A stretch of 64,000 nt of DNA, from assembly GCF_014203855.1 (NCBI RefSeq), contig NZ_JACHJV010000001.1, forward strand, positions 6,014,001 to 6,078,000. The letters are read 5' to 3'. Source of the DNA: Kitasatospora kifunensis (lineage in GTDB: Bacteria; Actinomycetota; Actinomycetes; Streptomycetales; Streptomycetaceae). The notes under the pieces were generated by a model. The model made no database searches. It had not been told where the DNA came from and worked only from the letters and a program-made list of their open reading frames with translations. The position numbers were made by a program, and so were the translations under genes. Of this stretch, positions 43,679 to 52,256 are shown one piece after another (within the stretch, counting starts at the first letter, position 1; each line of letters begins with the position of its first letter).

Positions 43679-44815
43679 TTGAGTCAGTCAGTTGTGCTTC
43701 CAGTTGGATGTGCACAGCGCGGTACCGATGCGGAAGCGGTCACGGTTGTCAGGGCCGCTGACGTTCCGCCGGGGAACATCGTCACCGTTGCGATCTCCGC
43801 GCTCCTGCCGGGGGAGTCGCCGCGCTCGGACGGCAGGGACGAGGAGCACATCGCCCGGCTGGCGGAGCTTGAGGCTCCGCTTCCGCCGATCCTGGTCGAC
43901 CGGCGCAGCATGCGGGTGATCGACGGCATGCACCGCGTGCTGGCCGCCGTCTCCAAGGGGCAGCAGACCATCCGGGTCGAGTTCTTCGAGGGCAGTAGCG
44001 AGGACGCTTTCCTTCGAGCGGTCGAGGCCAACGTCTCGCACGGCCTGCCGCTGTCGCACGCGGATCGGCGGGTCGCGGCCGAGCGGATCGTGGCGTCCCA
44101 TCCGCATCTGTCGGACCGGGCGATCGCGCGCTCGGCCGGGTTGGGAGCCAAAGCCGTCGCGGCGATTCGGCGGAGCTCGACCGAAGTGGCGGGGCGGTTG
44201 AACGCCCGGGTCGGCCGGGACGGCAAAGTCCGCCCGCTGAACAGCCTGGAGGGTCGGCAGAAGGCTGCGGAGCTGCTCACCGAGCACCCGCAGGCTTCGC
44301 TGCGCGAGGTCGCGAGACTGGCCGGGATCTCGCCGGCGACGGTGAGCGACGTGCGCCGCCGACTGGCCTGCGGCGAACCGCCGGCGCCGGCGCAGCCGGA
44401 ACCGGCCGTAGCCTGCGAAGCCACCGTGGCTTCCGAACCGGCCGTGGCCTGCGAACCGGTTGTGGATCCTGGCCCGCTGAAGGGCGCCGACGACTGCGCG
44501 GCGCCGACCCGATCCGCCAGGCAGCGCGCCGTGCGACGGATGCGGCTGGTCCGGTCGGACCCGGCCGCGGTGCTGGAGAAGCTGGTGCGCGACCCTTCGC
44601 TGCGCCACAAGGAGGAGGGGCGGCAACTGCTGCGCCTGCTCCAGCAGAACGCCAGGGACAACCGGGAGTGGTCCGAGCTGACCGCCGTCGTGCCCGCGCA
44701 CTGCGGGGCCTTGGTGGTCGACCTCGCGCGCAAGTGCGCCGAGACCTGGCTGGAGTTCGCGCAGGAGCTGGACGAGCGCATGCGCTCGACCGGAGAGCTG
44801 GCCGTCGCCGAGTGA
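43679..44815 (+). CDS. StrR-type pathway regulator with ParB-like domain (copy 2)
   Basis: 378 residues from a TTG. It is a close paralogue of the protein at 41521: the ParB-like domain and both helix-turn-helix regions match almost residue for residue (LPPILVDRRSMRVIDGMHRVLAA, SPATVSDVRRRL), and so does the C-terminal DPSLRHKEEGRQLLRLLQQNA. The differences are an N-terminal extension of about 15 residues and a linker rebuilt from ACEP/ASEP-type repeats. The second recognition region keeps REVARLAGIS, so both copies probably read the same operators. A duplication with RNase HI caught between is the simplest history. Between 44816 and 45254 there is no gene, only the repeat at 44914 and the inverted repeat at 45144. 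Confidence 0.9.
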   Translation: MSQSVVLPVGCAQRGTDAEAVTVVRAADVPPGNIVTVAISALLPGESPRSDGRDEEHIARLAELEAPLPPILVDRRSMRVIDGMHRVLAAVSKGQQTIRVEFFEGSSEDAFLRAVEANVSHGLPLSHADRRVAAERIVASHPHLSDRAIARSAGLGAKAVAAIRRSSTEVAGRLNARVGRDGKVRPLNSLEGRQKAAELLTEHPQASLREVARLAGISPATVSDVRRRLACGEPPAPAQPEPAVACEATVASEPAVACEPVVDPGPLKGADDCAAPTRSARQRAVRRMRLVRSDPAAVLEKLVRDPSLRHKEEGRQLLRLLQQNARDNREWSELTAVVPAHCGALVVDLARKCAETWLEFAQELDERMRSTGELAVAE

Positions 44816-44913
44816 CCCGTCCGGCGGCGATGCCGTGACGGCGGTGCGGGTCCCGCCCCTGGGCCGGACCCGCCGCTCGCTCTGCGCCGTTCGCCTCCCA
44901 CACCCGTCGAGTC

Positions 44914-44960
44914 GCCGAGCTGCCGAGCTGCCGAGCTGCCGAGCTGCCGAGCTGCCGAGC
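44914..44960. repeat. 8-bp tandem repeat
   Basis: Nearly six head-to-tail copies of GCCGAGCT between regulator copy 2 and the FkbM gene. It is not coding. It is of the same kind as the other short tandem repeats in this window. Confidence 0.85.
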
Positions 44961-45143
44961 CGACGGGATGCCACGGATGGGATATTTCGGGCAAAAGCCA
45001 GAAAATCCCCGGTGACTGGGTTCCGTCGGTAGTCAGTTGATATACATGTGGGGGATTTCGAGCAGGGGGCACTTCGTCGCCGTTCCGGCGAGCACCGGTC
45101 CGTCCACGGGGCACCCGCCCCAGGGCGCCGTAGCGCACGGGTC

Positions 45144-45180
45144 GCCGCCATGACGGACCCCCGGTACCGGTCATGGCGGC
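45144..45180. promoter_or_regulatory. Inverted repeat upstream of the FkbM gene
   Basis: An 11-bp perfect inverted repeat (GCCGCCATGAC and GTCATGGCGGC) with a 15-base spacer that contains GGTACC. It ends 74 bases before the methyltransferase start. It may be an operator or a hairpin in the leader. Confidence 0.45.
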
Positions 45181-45254
45181 CGATGCTCCCGAGCATCGCT
45201 CCCACCTGGTGTCAACAGCGGCGTCGAGCGCCATCCGATGGCGGGGGGACAGGG

Positions 45255-46064
45255 ATGAACGACACGTCGGCACGCCCGATGGGGCCCACCGGCCCGCGAG
45301 AGGGCCACCGCCGCTACCCGGGTGCGCGGGTGACCTCGGTGGCGCGCGGCCTGCGTTGGGCCTCGCGGCGATGGTCCTTCGTGGAGCCGGAAGTGGCCGG
45401 CCTGCGGCCGCTGGTGCGCCCCGGCGCGGTCTGCCTCGACATCGGTGCCGAGTACGGTCTCTACACCTGGAGCCTGTCCGCGCTGGCCGGCCCCGCGGGT
45501 GCGGTGCACTGTGTCGAGCCGCTGCCGGGCCCGGCGCGGTGGCTGCGCACCGCGGCCGCCACGCTCGGCTGTGACAACGTCACCGTGCACCGGACGGCTC
45601 TTGCCGAGCGGGCGCACCAGGGCACGATGAGCCTGCCGCGCCGCCGGCTGCTGCCCGTGCACGGACGCGCCTACCTCACCGACGGCGCCTCGGGCCCCGG
45701 TCCCAACGTCGAGTTCGCCAGCTCCACCATGGTTCTCACCCCGGTGCGGACGGTGGACGGTCTCTGTCGACACGCGGGGCTGGACCGGGTCGACTTCATC
45801 AAGGCCGACGTGGAGGGGGCGGAACTGGCTGTGCTGGAGGGGGCACAGCAGACTCTGCTGGACCACCGCCCGGCCCTGCTGTTGGAGATCGAGGAGCGCC
45901 ACCTCGCCAAGTACGACATGCGGGCGACTGACCTGGTCCGCCGACTAAGCGGCCTCGACTACCGCATGTACCGCTGGAACAAAGGAAGTTGGGAGAGCGT
46001 GGCGGAGGTCACGGACGACTGCCGCAACTACCTCTTCACGGCTCGAACGATTCCCTTGATCTGA
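45255..46064 (+). CDS. FkbM-family methyltransferase
   Basis: 269 residues from the ATG at 45255, which has a GGGGGGACAGGG purine run before it. The SAM-binding loop is CLDIGAEYGLYTW, the acidic residue closing strand 2 is in VHCVEPLPG, and the FkbM signature VDFIKADVEGAELAVLEGA is clear. Such enzymes O-methylate sugars or other hydroxyls. The glycosyltransferase gene begins 15 bases after its stop, so a joint role in making or decorating a glycan or glycolipid is likely. Confidence 0.9.
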   Translation: MNDTSARPMGPTGPREGHRRYPGARVTSVARGLRWASRRWSFVEPEVAGLRPLVRPGAVCLDIGAEYGLYTWSLSALAGPAGAVHCVEPLPGPARWLRTAAATLGCDNVTVHRTALAERAHQGTMSLPRRRLLPVHGRAYLTDGASGPGPNVEFASSTMVLTPVRTVDGLCRHAGLDRVDFIKADVEGAELAVLEGAQQTLLDHRPALLLEIEERHLAKYDMRATDLVRRLSGLDYRMYRWNKGSWESVAEVTDDCRNYLFTARTIPLI

Positions 46065-46079
46065 AGGAACCACCCCTCC

Positions 46080-47243
46080 ATGGCATCCACCCTTGTCATC
46101 ACCAACGACTTCCCGCCTCGCCAGGGCGGCATCGAGACCTTCGTGCACGCCCTGGTCACGCGGATGCCCGCGGACGATGTCGTGGTCTATGCCTCACACG
46201 AGCCCGGCGACACCGCCTACGACGCGACGCTGCCCTTCCCGGTGATCCGGGATACCACCCGGATGCTGCTGCCGACCCGCCGGGTCACCGCGCGAGCCGT
46301 CGAGATAGCGCGGGAGCACGGTTGCGACCGGGTGTGGTTCGGGGCCGCCGCGCCGCTGGCGCTGATGGCGCCGACCCTGCGCCGGGCCGGCGTACGGCGG
46401 ATGGTGGCCACCACGCACGGCCACGAGATCTGGTGGGCCCGCAGCCCAGGCGCCCGCCAGCTCATGCGGCGGATCGGCGGCAACGTGGACGTCGTCACCT
46501 ACCTCGGTCAGTACACCCGGGCCCGGATCGAGCCCGCGCTCGGTCCTCGGGCCACGATGAGCCGCCTGGTGCCCGGCGTCGACGTGGAGGTGTTCCGGCC
46601 CGACGCCGCCGCCCGCGCGAAGCTGCGCGCCGAACTCGGCCTGGAGGGCAAGAAGGTGATCCTCTGCGTGGCCCGGCTGGTGCCGCGCAAGGGCCAGGAC
46701 ATGCTGATCCGGGCGCTGCCGCTGCTGCGGCGCACCGTGCCCGACGCGGTCCTGCTGATCGTCGGCAAGGGTCCGCACGAGGCCCGGCTGCGCAAGCTGG
46801 CACAGCAGCAGGCCGACGGTGCGGTCCAGTTCGTCGGTGGCATCACGCACGCGGAGACCCCGCCGTACTACGCCGCGGCGGACGTCTTCGCCATGCCGTG
46901 CCGCACCCGCAAGGCCGGGCTGGAGGCCGAAGGTCTCGGGATCGTCTTCCTGGAGGCCGCGGCGAGCGAACTGCCGGTCATCGTCGGCAACTCCGGCGGC
47001 GCCCCCGACACCGTGCGCGACGGCCGCACCGGCCACGTCGTGGACGGCACCAGCCCCGAGGCGGTCGCCGCCGCGCTGGCCCGCACGCTGCTCGACGCCG
47101 ACAACGCCGACAACGCCGCGATGGGCGCGGCCGGCCGCGAGTGGGTGCGGGACTCCTGGTCCTGGGACGGCTCGGCGCAGCGCCTGATGCGACTGCTGAA
47201 CCCCGAACAGTCGCTGCCCGCCCTGCGGGAAGAGGAGGAGTAG
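46080..47243 (+). CDS. GT4-family glycosyltransferase (PimB-like)
   Basis: 387 residues. The N-terminal lobe has TNDFPPRQGGIETFVH, as in the mannosyltransferases PimB and PimC; the C-terminal lobe has LCVARLVPRKGQDMLI, a VGKGPHEARLRKL strand, and the donor-binding EAEGLGIVFLEAAASELPVI with the E-x7-E pattern. In actinobacteria this group often moves mannose to phosphatidylinositol lipids or acts on other polyprenol or lipid acceptors. It is probably co-transcribed with the FkbM gene. A deleted copy lies at 39589. Confidence 0.9.
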   Translation: MASTLVITNDFPPRQGGIETFVHALVTRMPADDVVVYASHEPGDTAYDATLPFPVIRDTTRMLLPTRRVTARAVEIAREHGCDRVWFGAAAPLALMAPTLRRAGVRRMVATTHGHEIWWARSPGARQLMRRIGGNVDVVTYLGQYTRARIEPALGPRATMSRLVPGVDVEVFRPDAAARAKLRAELGLEGKKVILCVARLVPRKGQDMLIRALPLLRRTVPDAVLLIVGKGPHEARLRKLAQQQADGAVQFVGGITHAETPPYYAAADVFAMPCRTRKAGLEAEGLGIVFLEAAASELPVIVGNSGGAPDTVRDGRTGHVVDGTSPEAVAAALARTLLDADNADNAAMGAAGREWVRDSWSWDGSAQRLMRLLNPEQSLPALREEEE

Positions 47244-47344
47244 GGTCCGCGTCCTCGACGCGATCAGGACTCGCCGCCAGGTTCTCAAATTCCATTTGCG
47301 CCAGGCGCGTTGACGATTGTGGGCGGGCGCCTACCATCGGCCGT

Positions 47345-47737
47345 ATGACCACCCCCGCAGACTCCGGTCGAGGAGCCCAGCTTCTCGCCGCGGTGCCCGC
47401 TGTGCGGCGCCTGCCCTGCGCGCTGGCGTTCGTCGCCAGCATCGGCGTCTTCGCCACCTCGCTGCGCTCGCTGCCCGCCGCAGCGCTCGCCGTGCTCGCG
47501 TTCCTCTGGCTGCTCACCATCGTGGCCGGGGCGTTCGCGCCCCGGGGCGGACCGTTGGTGCTGACCGTGCTCGCCTCGGTGACCAAGGCGGCCACCGTGG
47601 CACTGGCGGTCTGGGCGATCACCCACCCCGACTCGCGGCTCGGTCCGCACACGGCGCTGGACTGGGTGCCGCTGGGGGCGCTCAACGCCGGTACCGGGCT
47701 GTGGCTGCTTGCGGTGATCCGGCGGCGGGCCCGATGA
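47345..47737 (+). CDS. Small membrane protein of unknown function
   Basis: 130 residues with about four hydrophobic segments (LPCALAFVASIGVFATSL, ALAVLAFLWLLTIVAGAFA, VLTVLASVTKAATVALAVWAI, LGALNAGTGLWLLAVI) and a basic end RRRAR. I know no function for it. The TetR gene start overlaps its stop (ATGA), so the two are coupled and the regulator may respond to something linked to this protein. Confidence 0.8.
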   Translation: MTTPADSGRGAQLLAAVPAVRRLPCALAFVASIGVFATSLRSLPAAALAVLAFLWLLTIVAGAFAPRGGPLVLTVLASVTKAATVALAVWAITHPDSRLGPHTALDWVPLGALNAGTGLWLLAVIRRRAR

Positions 47738-48435
47738 CGGCCGCCGGCGATCGGGCCGGCTCGACCAATGCGACCAGTACGACCGGCTCGGGTGGCCGGG
47801 GTCGGCGGCCACGCGGGTCGGCGGCCGAGCGGCGGGCGCAGATCCTGACCGCCGCTCGAACCCTCTTCGCCGAACGCGGCTTCCACGCCACCACGACCCG
47901 CGAGCTGGCGGCGAGCGCCGACCTCAACGACGCGCTGCTCTACCGGCACTTCGCCAGCAAGGAGGAGATCTTGGCGGGGCTGATGGACCAGGCCGTCGCC
48001 GTGTTCCAGGCGCTGCCCGAGCTGCCGGTGCCGCCGCCCGGAGCGGAGCCGGAGCTGCCGCTGGAGGTGCTGCTGCGGTTCGTCGGCGAGGGGTTCGTCC
48101 GGGTGGCCAGGGCCAACCTCGATCTGCTCACCATCATGATCAGTGAGCACCGCAGCCTGGCCGAGGACACCCGGTTCGTCGAGTTCGTCGACCGGGCCGC
48201 GACCGAGCTCGGCGCGCTCATCGACGGTCACCGCGGCGGCCAGGGCGAGCCGGCCGGTGCGGGCGAGGGTGCGGGCGACGCTACGGGCTACCTGACGGCG
48301 CGTACCTTCTTCGGTTCGTTGATCTCCTTCCTACTGCTGCAGGACGTCCTCGGGCTGGACCGGATCCGTCCGCTCGACCCCGCCGACTACGTCCGCGAGC
48401 TCGCGCGCACGGCCGCCGGGCGGGCGTCGGTCTGA
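47734..48435 (+). CDS. TetR-family transcriptional regulator
   Basis: 233 residues. The N-terminal helix-turn-helix is typical: AERRAQILTAARTLFAERGFHATTTRELAASADLNDALLYRHFASKEEIL. The C-terminal ligand domain has an Asp/Glu/Gly-rich insertion (GGQGEPAGAGEGAGDATG). It is coupled to the small membrane protein. It faces the convergent ABC permease across a terminator, so a direct target is not obvious; the palindrome at 52155 in front of the ABC operon is one candidate. Confidence 0.9.
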   Translation: MTAAGDRAGSTNATSTTGSGGRGRRPRGSAAERRAQILTAARTLFAERGFHATTTRELAASADLNDALLYRHFASKEEILAGLMDQAVAVFQALPELPVPPPGAEPELPLEVLLRFVGEGFVRVARANLDLLTIMISEHRSLAEDTRFVEFVDRAATELGALIDGHRGGQGEPAGAGEGAGDATGYLTARTFFGSLISFLLLQDVLGLDRIRPLDPADYVRELARTAAGRASV

Positions 48436-48445
48436 GACCGAAACG

Positions 48446-48482
48446 CCGTGGGCCGCTCACCGGATCGATGAGCGGCCCACGG
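48446..48482. terminator. Bidirectional terminator
   Basis: Perfect 14-bp stem (48446-48459 with 48469-48482) and 9-base loop, between the converging TetR gene and ABC permease gene. Confidence 0.85.
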
Positions 48483-48499
48483 TCAGTACCGGCGGTGCG

Positions 48500-51337
48500 T
48501 CAGGTTGCCCGGCGGTCCAGCTGGACGCGGGAGCGAGTGGTGGCCGCGGCCACCAGCGCGGCGGCCAGCGGCAGGATCAGCACGGTGACCAGGATCAGGG
48601 TCCAGGGGACGGAGATCGGCGAGTGCAGATCGCTGCTGCCGTAGAAGGCCAGGTCGCGGGCCCGGCGCAGGGCGACGGCGGGGACGAATCCGCAGACCGT
48701 GCCCAGCGCCGCGCCGACCACCGCGATCAGGCCGCACTGGAGGCCGGAGAGGGTGCGGCGGATCCGGGGCGGGGCGCCGACGGCGGCCAGGGTGGCCTGG
48801 TCGGGGCGGGAGTCGGCGGCGGCCAGCCCGGTGGCGATGCCGGCGGCGCCCAGCACCACCAGGGCCGCGAAGCCGGTCAGCGCCAGTGTGACCAGGTCGC
48901 TCTTGGACTGGTAGCCGCGCTCGACGCTCAGATCGGCGGACGGGTCGGTCTGGTTGACGGCGCCCGCCGCCCGCTGCTGGTTCTTGGCCGTGGGTACGGT
49001 GGCGGGCAGCCAGACCGACATCGAGGGCTGGGTGACCAGGCCCAGGCGCTGCACCAGGTCGGGGCTCACCAGCCCGGTGCCGTAGCGGGCGTCGGCGGGG
49101 TTGTCGACGAGCACGGCGTCCACACTGACCTCGCGACTGCTGGGCTCGGGCGTCTGGCCCGGCTGCACCGGTGCGCCGAGGGCGCCTTGCAGCGCGAAGG
49201 TGGCCTTGCCGTCCTTGACGTAGGTGGGGTCGAAGACCACGGCCTTGCCGGCGGCCAGCGCGGCCTCGGCAGCGGGGTCGTGCAGGGCGAAGAGGTTGTG
49301 CAGCGCGGTCGCGTCGCCGACCAGCACCCTGCTGCTGCTCCGATAAAGGTCGCCGCCCGGGGTGGGGACGGTGGGCTTGAAGTAGACGACGCTGCTGCAC
49401 TGCGCGCAGAAGATGTAAAGGGCTTGAGAGATGTCAGCGCGTTGACCCAGCTCGGGCAGCTGCTGCTCGACCGCGCTGCGCAGCCGCGGCACCATCTGGC
49501 TGTCGCGCATGACGCTGAGGGTGACCGCGCCGCTGGGTGCCGTGGCCCGGTACAGGGCCTTGTCCTGGGCGTCGGTGCTGGTGGTGTAGACGCTGACCGC
49601 CACCGCGCCGGCCACCGCCGCCATCACGGCGGCGATCGCGGGGGCGGTGCGCCCGCGGTAGCGGGCCGAGTCGCGCAGGGCGATTCGCGGGCTGAGCGGT
49701 AGCCAGCGGCCGAGCCTGCCCAGCTGGGAGACCAGCAGCGGGGTGCAGGCGAGCATGCCCAACTCGGCCGTGACCGAGCCGCCGAGGACGGTGAGGGTCT
49801 GCATGTCGTAGGAGCCGATCACCAGCCGGTTCGACTGGCCGCTGCCGGCGCCGAACAGGGCCGTCACGGCCCCGGCGATCACCAGGACCACCCCCAGCAC
49901 TGCGAGTCGTCGGCTGGCCGGCTTCGCGGTGGCCCGGCCGTTGAGCGACAGGACGACGTCCTGGCGGGCGGCCTGGACGGCCGGCAGCACGGCGGCGAGC
50001 AGCGCGGTGACCAGGCCGACCGCGGCGACCGCGAGCAGGTCGACCGGGCGCAGGTTGAAGTGCCCGAAGCGGCTGCCGGCCGTCTGCTCGATCCAGGGCC
50101 GCAGCACGGCGACCAGGCCGATGCTGAGCACCGTGCCGGTGACGGCGCCGGCCGCGCCGAGCACCACACCCGAGCCGAGCACGACCGCGCCCACCTGGCT
50201 GCGGTCGCCACCACCGGCGGCGAGCAGCGCGAGCTGGCGCCGTGAGCGGCGGGCGCCGACGGCGAAGGCCGGGCCTGCCAGCAGGACGGTCTCCAGCAGT
50301 GCCATACCGGCCACGGTGACCAGCACGACGATGGTGGCGCTGTGGCTGGTGGGGCCGAACTCGACGATGAAGCGGTCATAGGGGACGGCCGAGCGCGGCG
50401 GCGGGTCGAGTGCCACGCTGCGCGAGGTGACGGTGAAGCCGTAGCGGTTGAGCTCCTGGACCTTGTTCCAGTCGAGCGTGGCTCCCGCGGGCAACCGCAC
50501 CAGCCAGGCCGGCGCGTCGCTGCTGACGCTCGCAGCGCTCCCGGCACCGCTGCTCCCGGCACCGCTGCTCCCAGCGCTCCCAGCGCTCCCAGCGCTCCCG
50601 GAACTGGTCGGCTGCTGGTCGGCGTCCTGCGAGGGAGGCTGCACGCTCTTCAGCGGCTCGATCAGTTCGCCCGGGCGGCCGATCACGGCCACCTGCGACA
50701 GGTCGCCCGGGTACTCCACCACGGCGGTCAGCGTGTACGGCTGCTTCTCCAGGCCCTTGAGCGTGGTGGTGTCGCCGAGCGAGAGTCCCGACTGGTCGAG
50801 GAACGCCTGGGTGGCCGCCAGTTGGAACGGGGCGTTCGGGGCATGGCCCTTCACCACGTTGAGCTTGCCCGACCAGAGCGAGCCGGTGAGGTCGGCCTCG
50901 GCGGTGGCGGTGGAGAGCAGGCCCTCGCGTGAGGAGGCGCTCGCCTGGGGGCCGGAGCGTGCCGTGCTCAGCACGCTGCCGGGCGGCAGCAGGCTGGTGG
51001 CCAGCTTGGCGGGGTCGGTCGTGGCGCCCCTGAGCTGCTCGGGCGTGGGCGATTGGTCGGCCCGCTGCTGGACGGTCCGGACTCCGTCGTCGGCGAACGG
51101 CCTCTGCTGCACGGTGCTGCCCATCGCGTAGGCGGTGATCAGCGCGTCCGAGGTGCCCATGGTGCGGGCCACCCGCTCGCTCGGGTTGAGCTGGGCGCTG
51201 CGGTAGACCACGTCGGCTCCGGCCACGCCGAGCACGGGCAGGGCGACCATGGCGACGATGAGCGCGCTGCGGCCCTTGGCCCGCAGCGCGTCGCGGCGGG
51301 CGATGCGCAGGGCCAGGCGGAAGGAGGTGAGGTTCAC
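48500..51337 (-). CDS. Large FtsX-domain ABC permease
   Basis: 945 residues. One N-terminal membrane segment (RSALIVAMVALPVLGVAGADV) is followed by a large extracytoplasmic domain. The two FtsX domains then follow: about three segments near residues 330-480 and three at the C-terminal end (LVVLGAAGIATGLAAA to ILVTVLILPLAAALVAAA). This double FtsX layout is usual in actinobacterial exporters of unknown cargo. The first extracytoplasmic domain holds a Gly/Ser/Ala repeat (GSAGSAGSAG, GSSGAGS) coded by 9- to 15-bp repeats at 50535-50600. The ATPase gene overlaps its start. Confidence 0.92.
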   Translation of the reverse strand: MNLTSFRLALRIARRDALRAKGRSALIVAMVALPVLGVAGADVVYRSAQLNPSERVARTMGTSDALITAYAMGSTVQQRPFADDGVRTVQQRADQSPTPEQLRGATTDPAKLATSLLPPGSVLSTARSGPQASASSREGLLSTATAEADLTGSLWSGKLNVVKGHAPNAPFQLAATQAFLDQSGLSLGDTTTLKGLEKQPYTLTAVVEYPGDLSQVAVIGRPGELIEPLKSVQPPSQDADQQPTSSGSAGSAGSAGSSGAGSSGAGSAASVSSDAPAWLVRLPAGATLDWNKVQELNRYGFTVTSRSVALDPPPRSAVPYDRFIVEFGPTSHSATIVVLVTVAGMALLETVLLAGPAFAVGARRSRRQLALLAAGGGDRSQVGAVVLGSGVVLGAAGAVTGTVLSIGLVAVLRPWIEQTAGSRFGHFNLRPVDLLAVAAVGLVTALLAAVLPAVQAARQDVVLSLNGRATAKPASRRLAVLGVVLVIAGAVTALFGAGSGQSNRLVIGSYDMQTLTVLGGSVTAELGMLACTPLLVSQLGRLGRWLPLSPRIALRDSARYRGRTAPAIAAVMAAVAGAVAVSVYTTSTDAQDKALYRATAPSGAVTLSVMRDSQMVPRLRSAVEQQLPELGQRADISQALYIFCAQCSSVVYFKPTVPTPGGDLYRSSSRVLVGDATALHNLFALHDPAAEAALAAGKAVVFDPTYVKDGKATFALQGALGAPVQPGQTPEPSSREVSVDAVLVDNPADARYGTGLVSPDLVQRLGLVTQPSMSVWLPATVPTAKNQQRAAGAVNQTDPSADLSVERGYQSKSDLVTLALTGFAALVVLGAAGIATGLAAADSRPDQATLAAVGAPPRIRRTLSGLQCGLIAVVGAALGTVCGFVPAVALRRARDLAFYGSSDLHSPISVPWTLILVTVLILPLAAALVAAATTRSRVQLDRRAT

Positions 51338-52110
51338 TGCGTCGCCTCGAATCCGCCGGCCACCTGGGCGGCGATCTCCAGCAGCGTCGCGGCGTCCTGC
51401 TGCTGGGTCTCGTCGACCACGAGGCCGTCGCGCAGGAAGACCACCCGGTCCGCCCAGGCGGCGTGCCGGGCCTCGTGGGTGACCATCATGGCGGCCGCGC
51501 CCTCGTCGCAGCGGGCGCGCAGGACGGCCAGGACGGCCTCGCCGGTGGTGGAGTCCAGCGCGCCGGTGGGCTCGTCGGCCAGTACCAGGCGGCGCTCGCC
51601 GATCAGCGCGCGGGCGATCGCCACCCGCTGCTGCTGGCCACCGGACATGTCGTCGGGGAAGCGGTCGGCCAACTCGCCGATGCCCACCTCCTCCAGCGCC
51701 GCCAGGGCCTCGCGGCGGGCGTTGCGGGTGGCGACGCGGTCCAGTTCGCGCGGCAGCATGATGTTCTCGACCGCCGTCAGCGCCGGGATCAGGTTGTAGT
51801 CCTGGAAGACGTAGCCGATCGCGCGCCGGCGGACCGCGGCGAGCTGGCCGCGGTTCAGGTCACCCAGTGACTGGCCCTCCACCAGGACCCGGCCCTCGGT
51901 GGGGCTGTCCAGCCCGCCGGCCAGCGTGAGCAGGGTGGACTTGCCGGAGCCCGAGGGACCCATGACGGCGACGAACTCGCCCGGGTGAACCCGCAGGTCC
52001 ACGCCCCGCAGCGCATGGACCTGGGCCGCGCCCTTGCCGTGCACCCGGCTCGCTCGCTCCAGGTGCAGCACGGGTTGGGTCGCGCTCCTGGTCGGTTCGG
52101 TCTGAATCAA
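51334..52110 (-). CDS. ABC transporter ATP-binding protein
   Basis: 258 residues from a TTG preceded by AGAGGGGGAACG. Motifs: Walker [11 protein letters not shown]-loop YVFQDYNL, signature [15 protein letters not shown], Walker [13 protein letters not shown] and H-loop VTHEARHA. It is the partner of the overlapping permease. Only 44 bases separate its start from the palindrome at 52155, which is well placed to control the operon. An upstream ATG at 52167 would start inside the palindrome and is not favoured. Confidence 0.94.
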   Translation of the reverse strand: MIQTEPTRSATQPVLHLERASRVHGKGAAQVHALRGVDLRVHPGEFVAVMGPSGSGKSTLLTLAGGLDSPTEGRVLVEGQSLGDLNRGQLAAVRRRAIGYVFQDYNLIPALTAVENIMLPRELDRVATRNARREALAALEEVGIGELADRFPDDMSGGQQQRVAIARALIGERRLVLADEPTGALDSTTGEAVLAVLRARCDEGAAAMMVTHEARHAAWADRVVFLRDGLVVDETQQQDAATLLEIAAQVAGGFEATQ

Positions 52111-52154
52111 CGTTCCCCCTCTTTCCGGGATCTGCCGTGCGCCGCGCATCGCTC

Positions 52155-52200
52155 GGTGCGGCTGCATACCTGGTATGTATACCCGGTATGCAGCCGCACC
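52155..52200. promoter_or_regulatory. 46-bp palindrome with two ATACC-N-GGTAT operators
   Basis: Outer arms 52155-52170 and 52185-52200 are a perfect 16-bp inverted repeat. Nested in the middle are two 11-bp palindromes of the form ATACCNGGTAT (52166-52176 and 52179-52189), two bases apart, so their centres are 13 bp apart. It lies between the lipoprotein stop (52257, same direction) and the ABC ATPase start. It can be an operator for a dimeric repressor binding twice, a terminator hairpin, or both. Confidence 0.75.
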
Positions 52201-52256
52201 TCAAGCGGGCGCCGGCCCGGCCCCAGCCCTTGCGGGCAGGCCTGAGGCGGCCGGCC

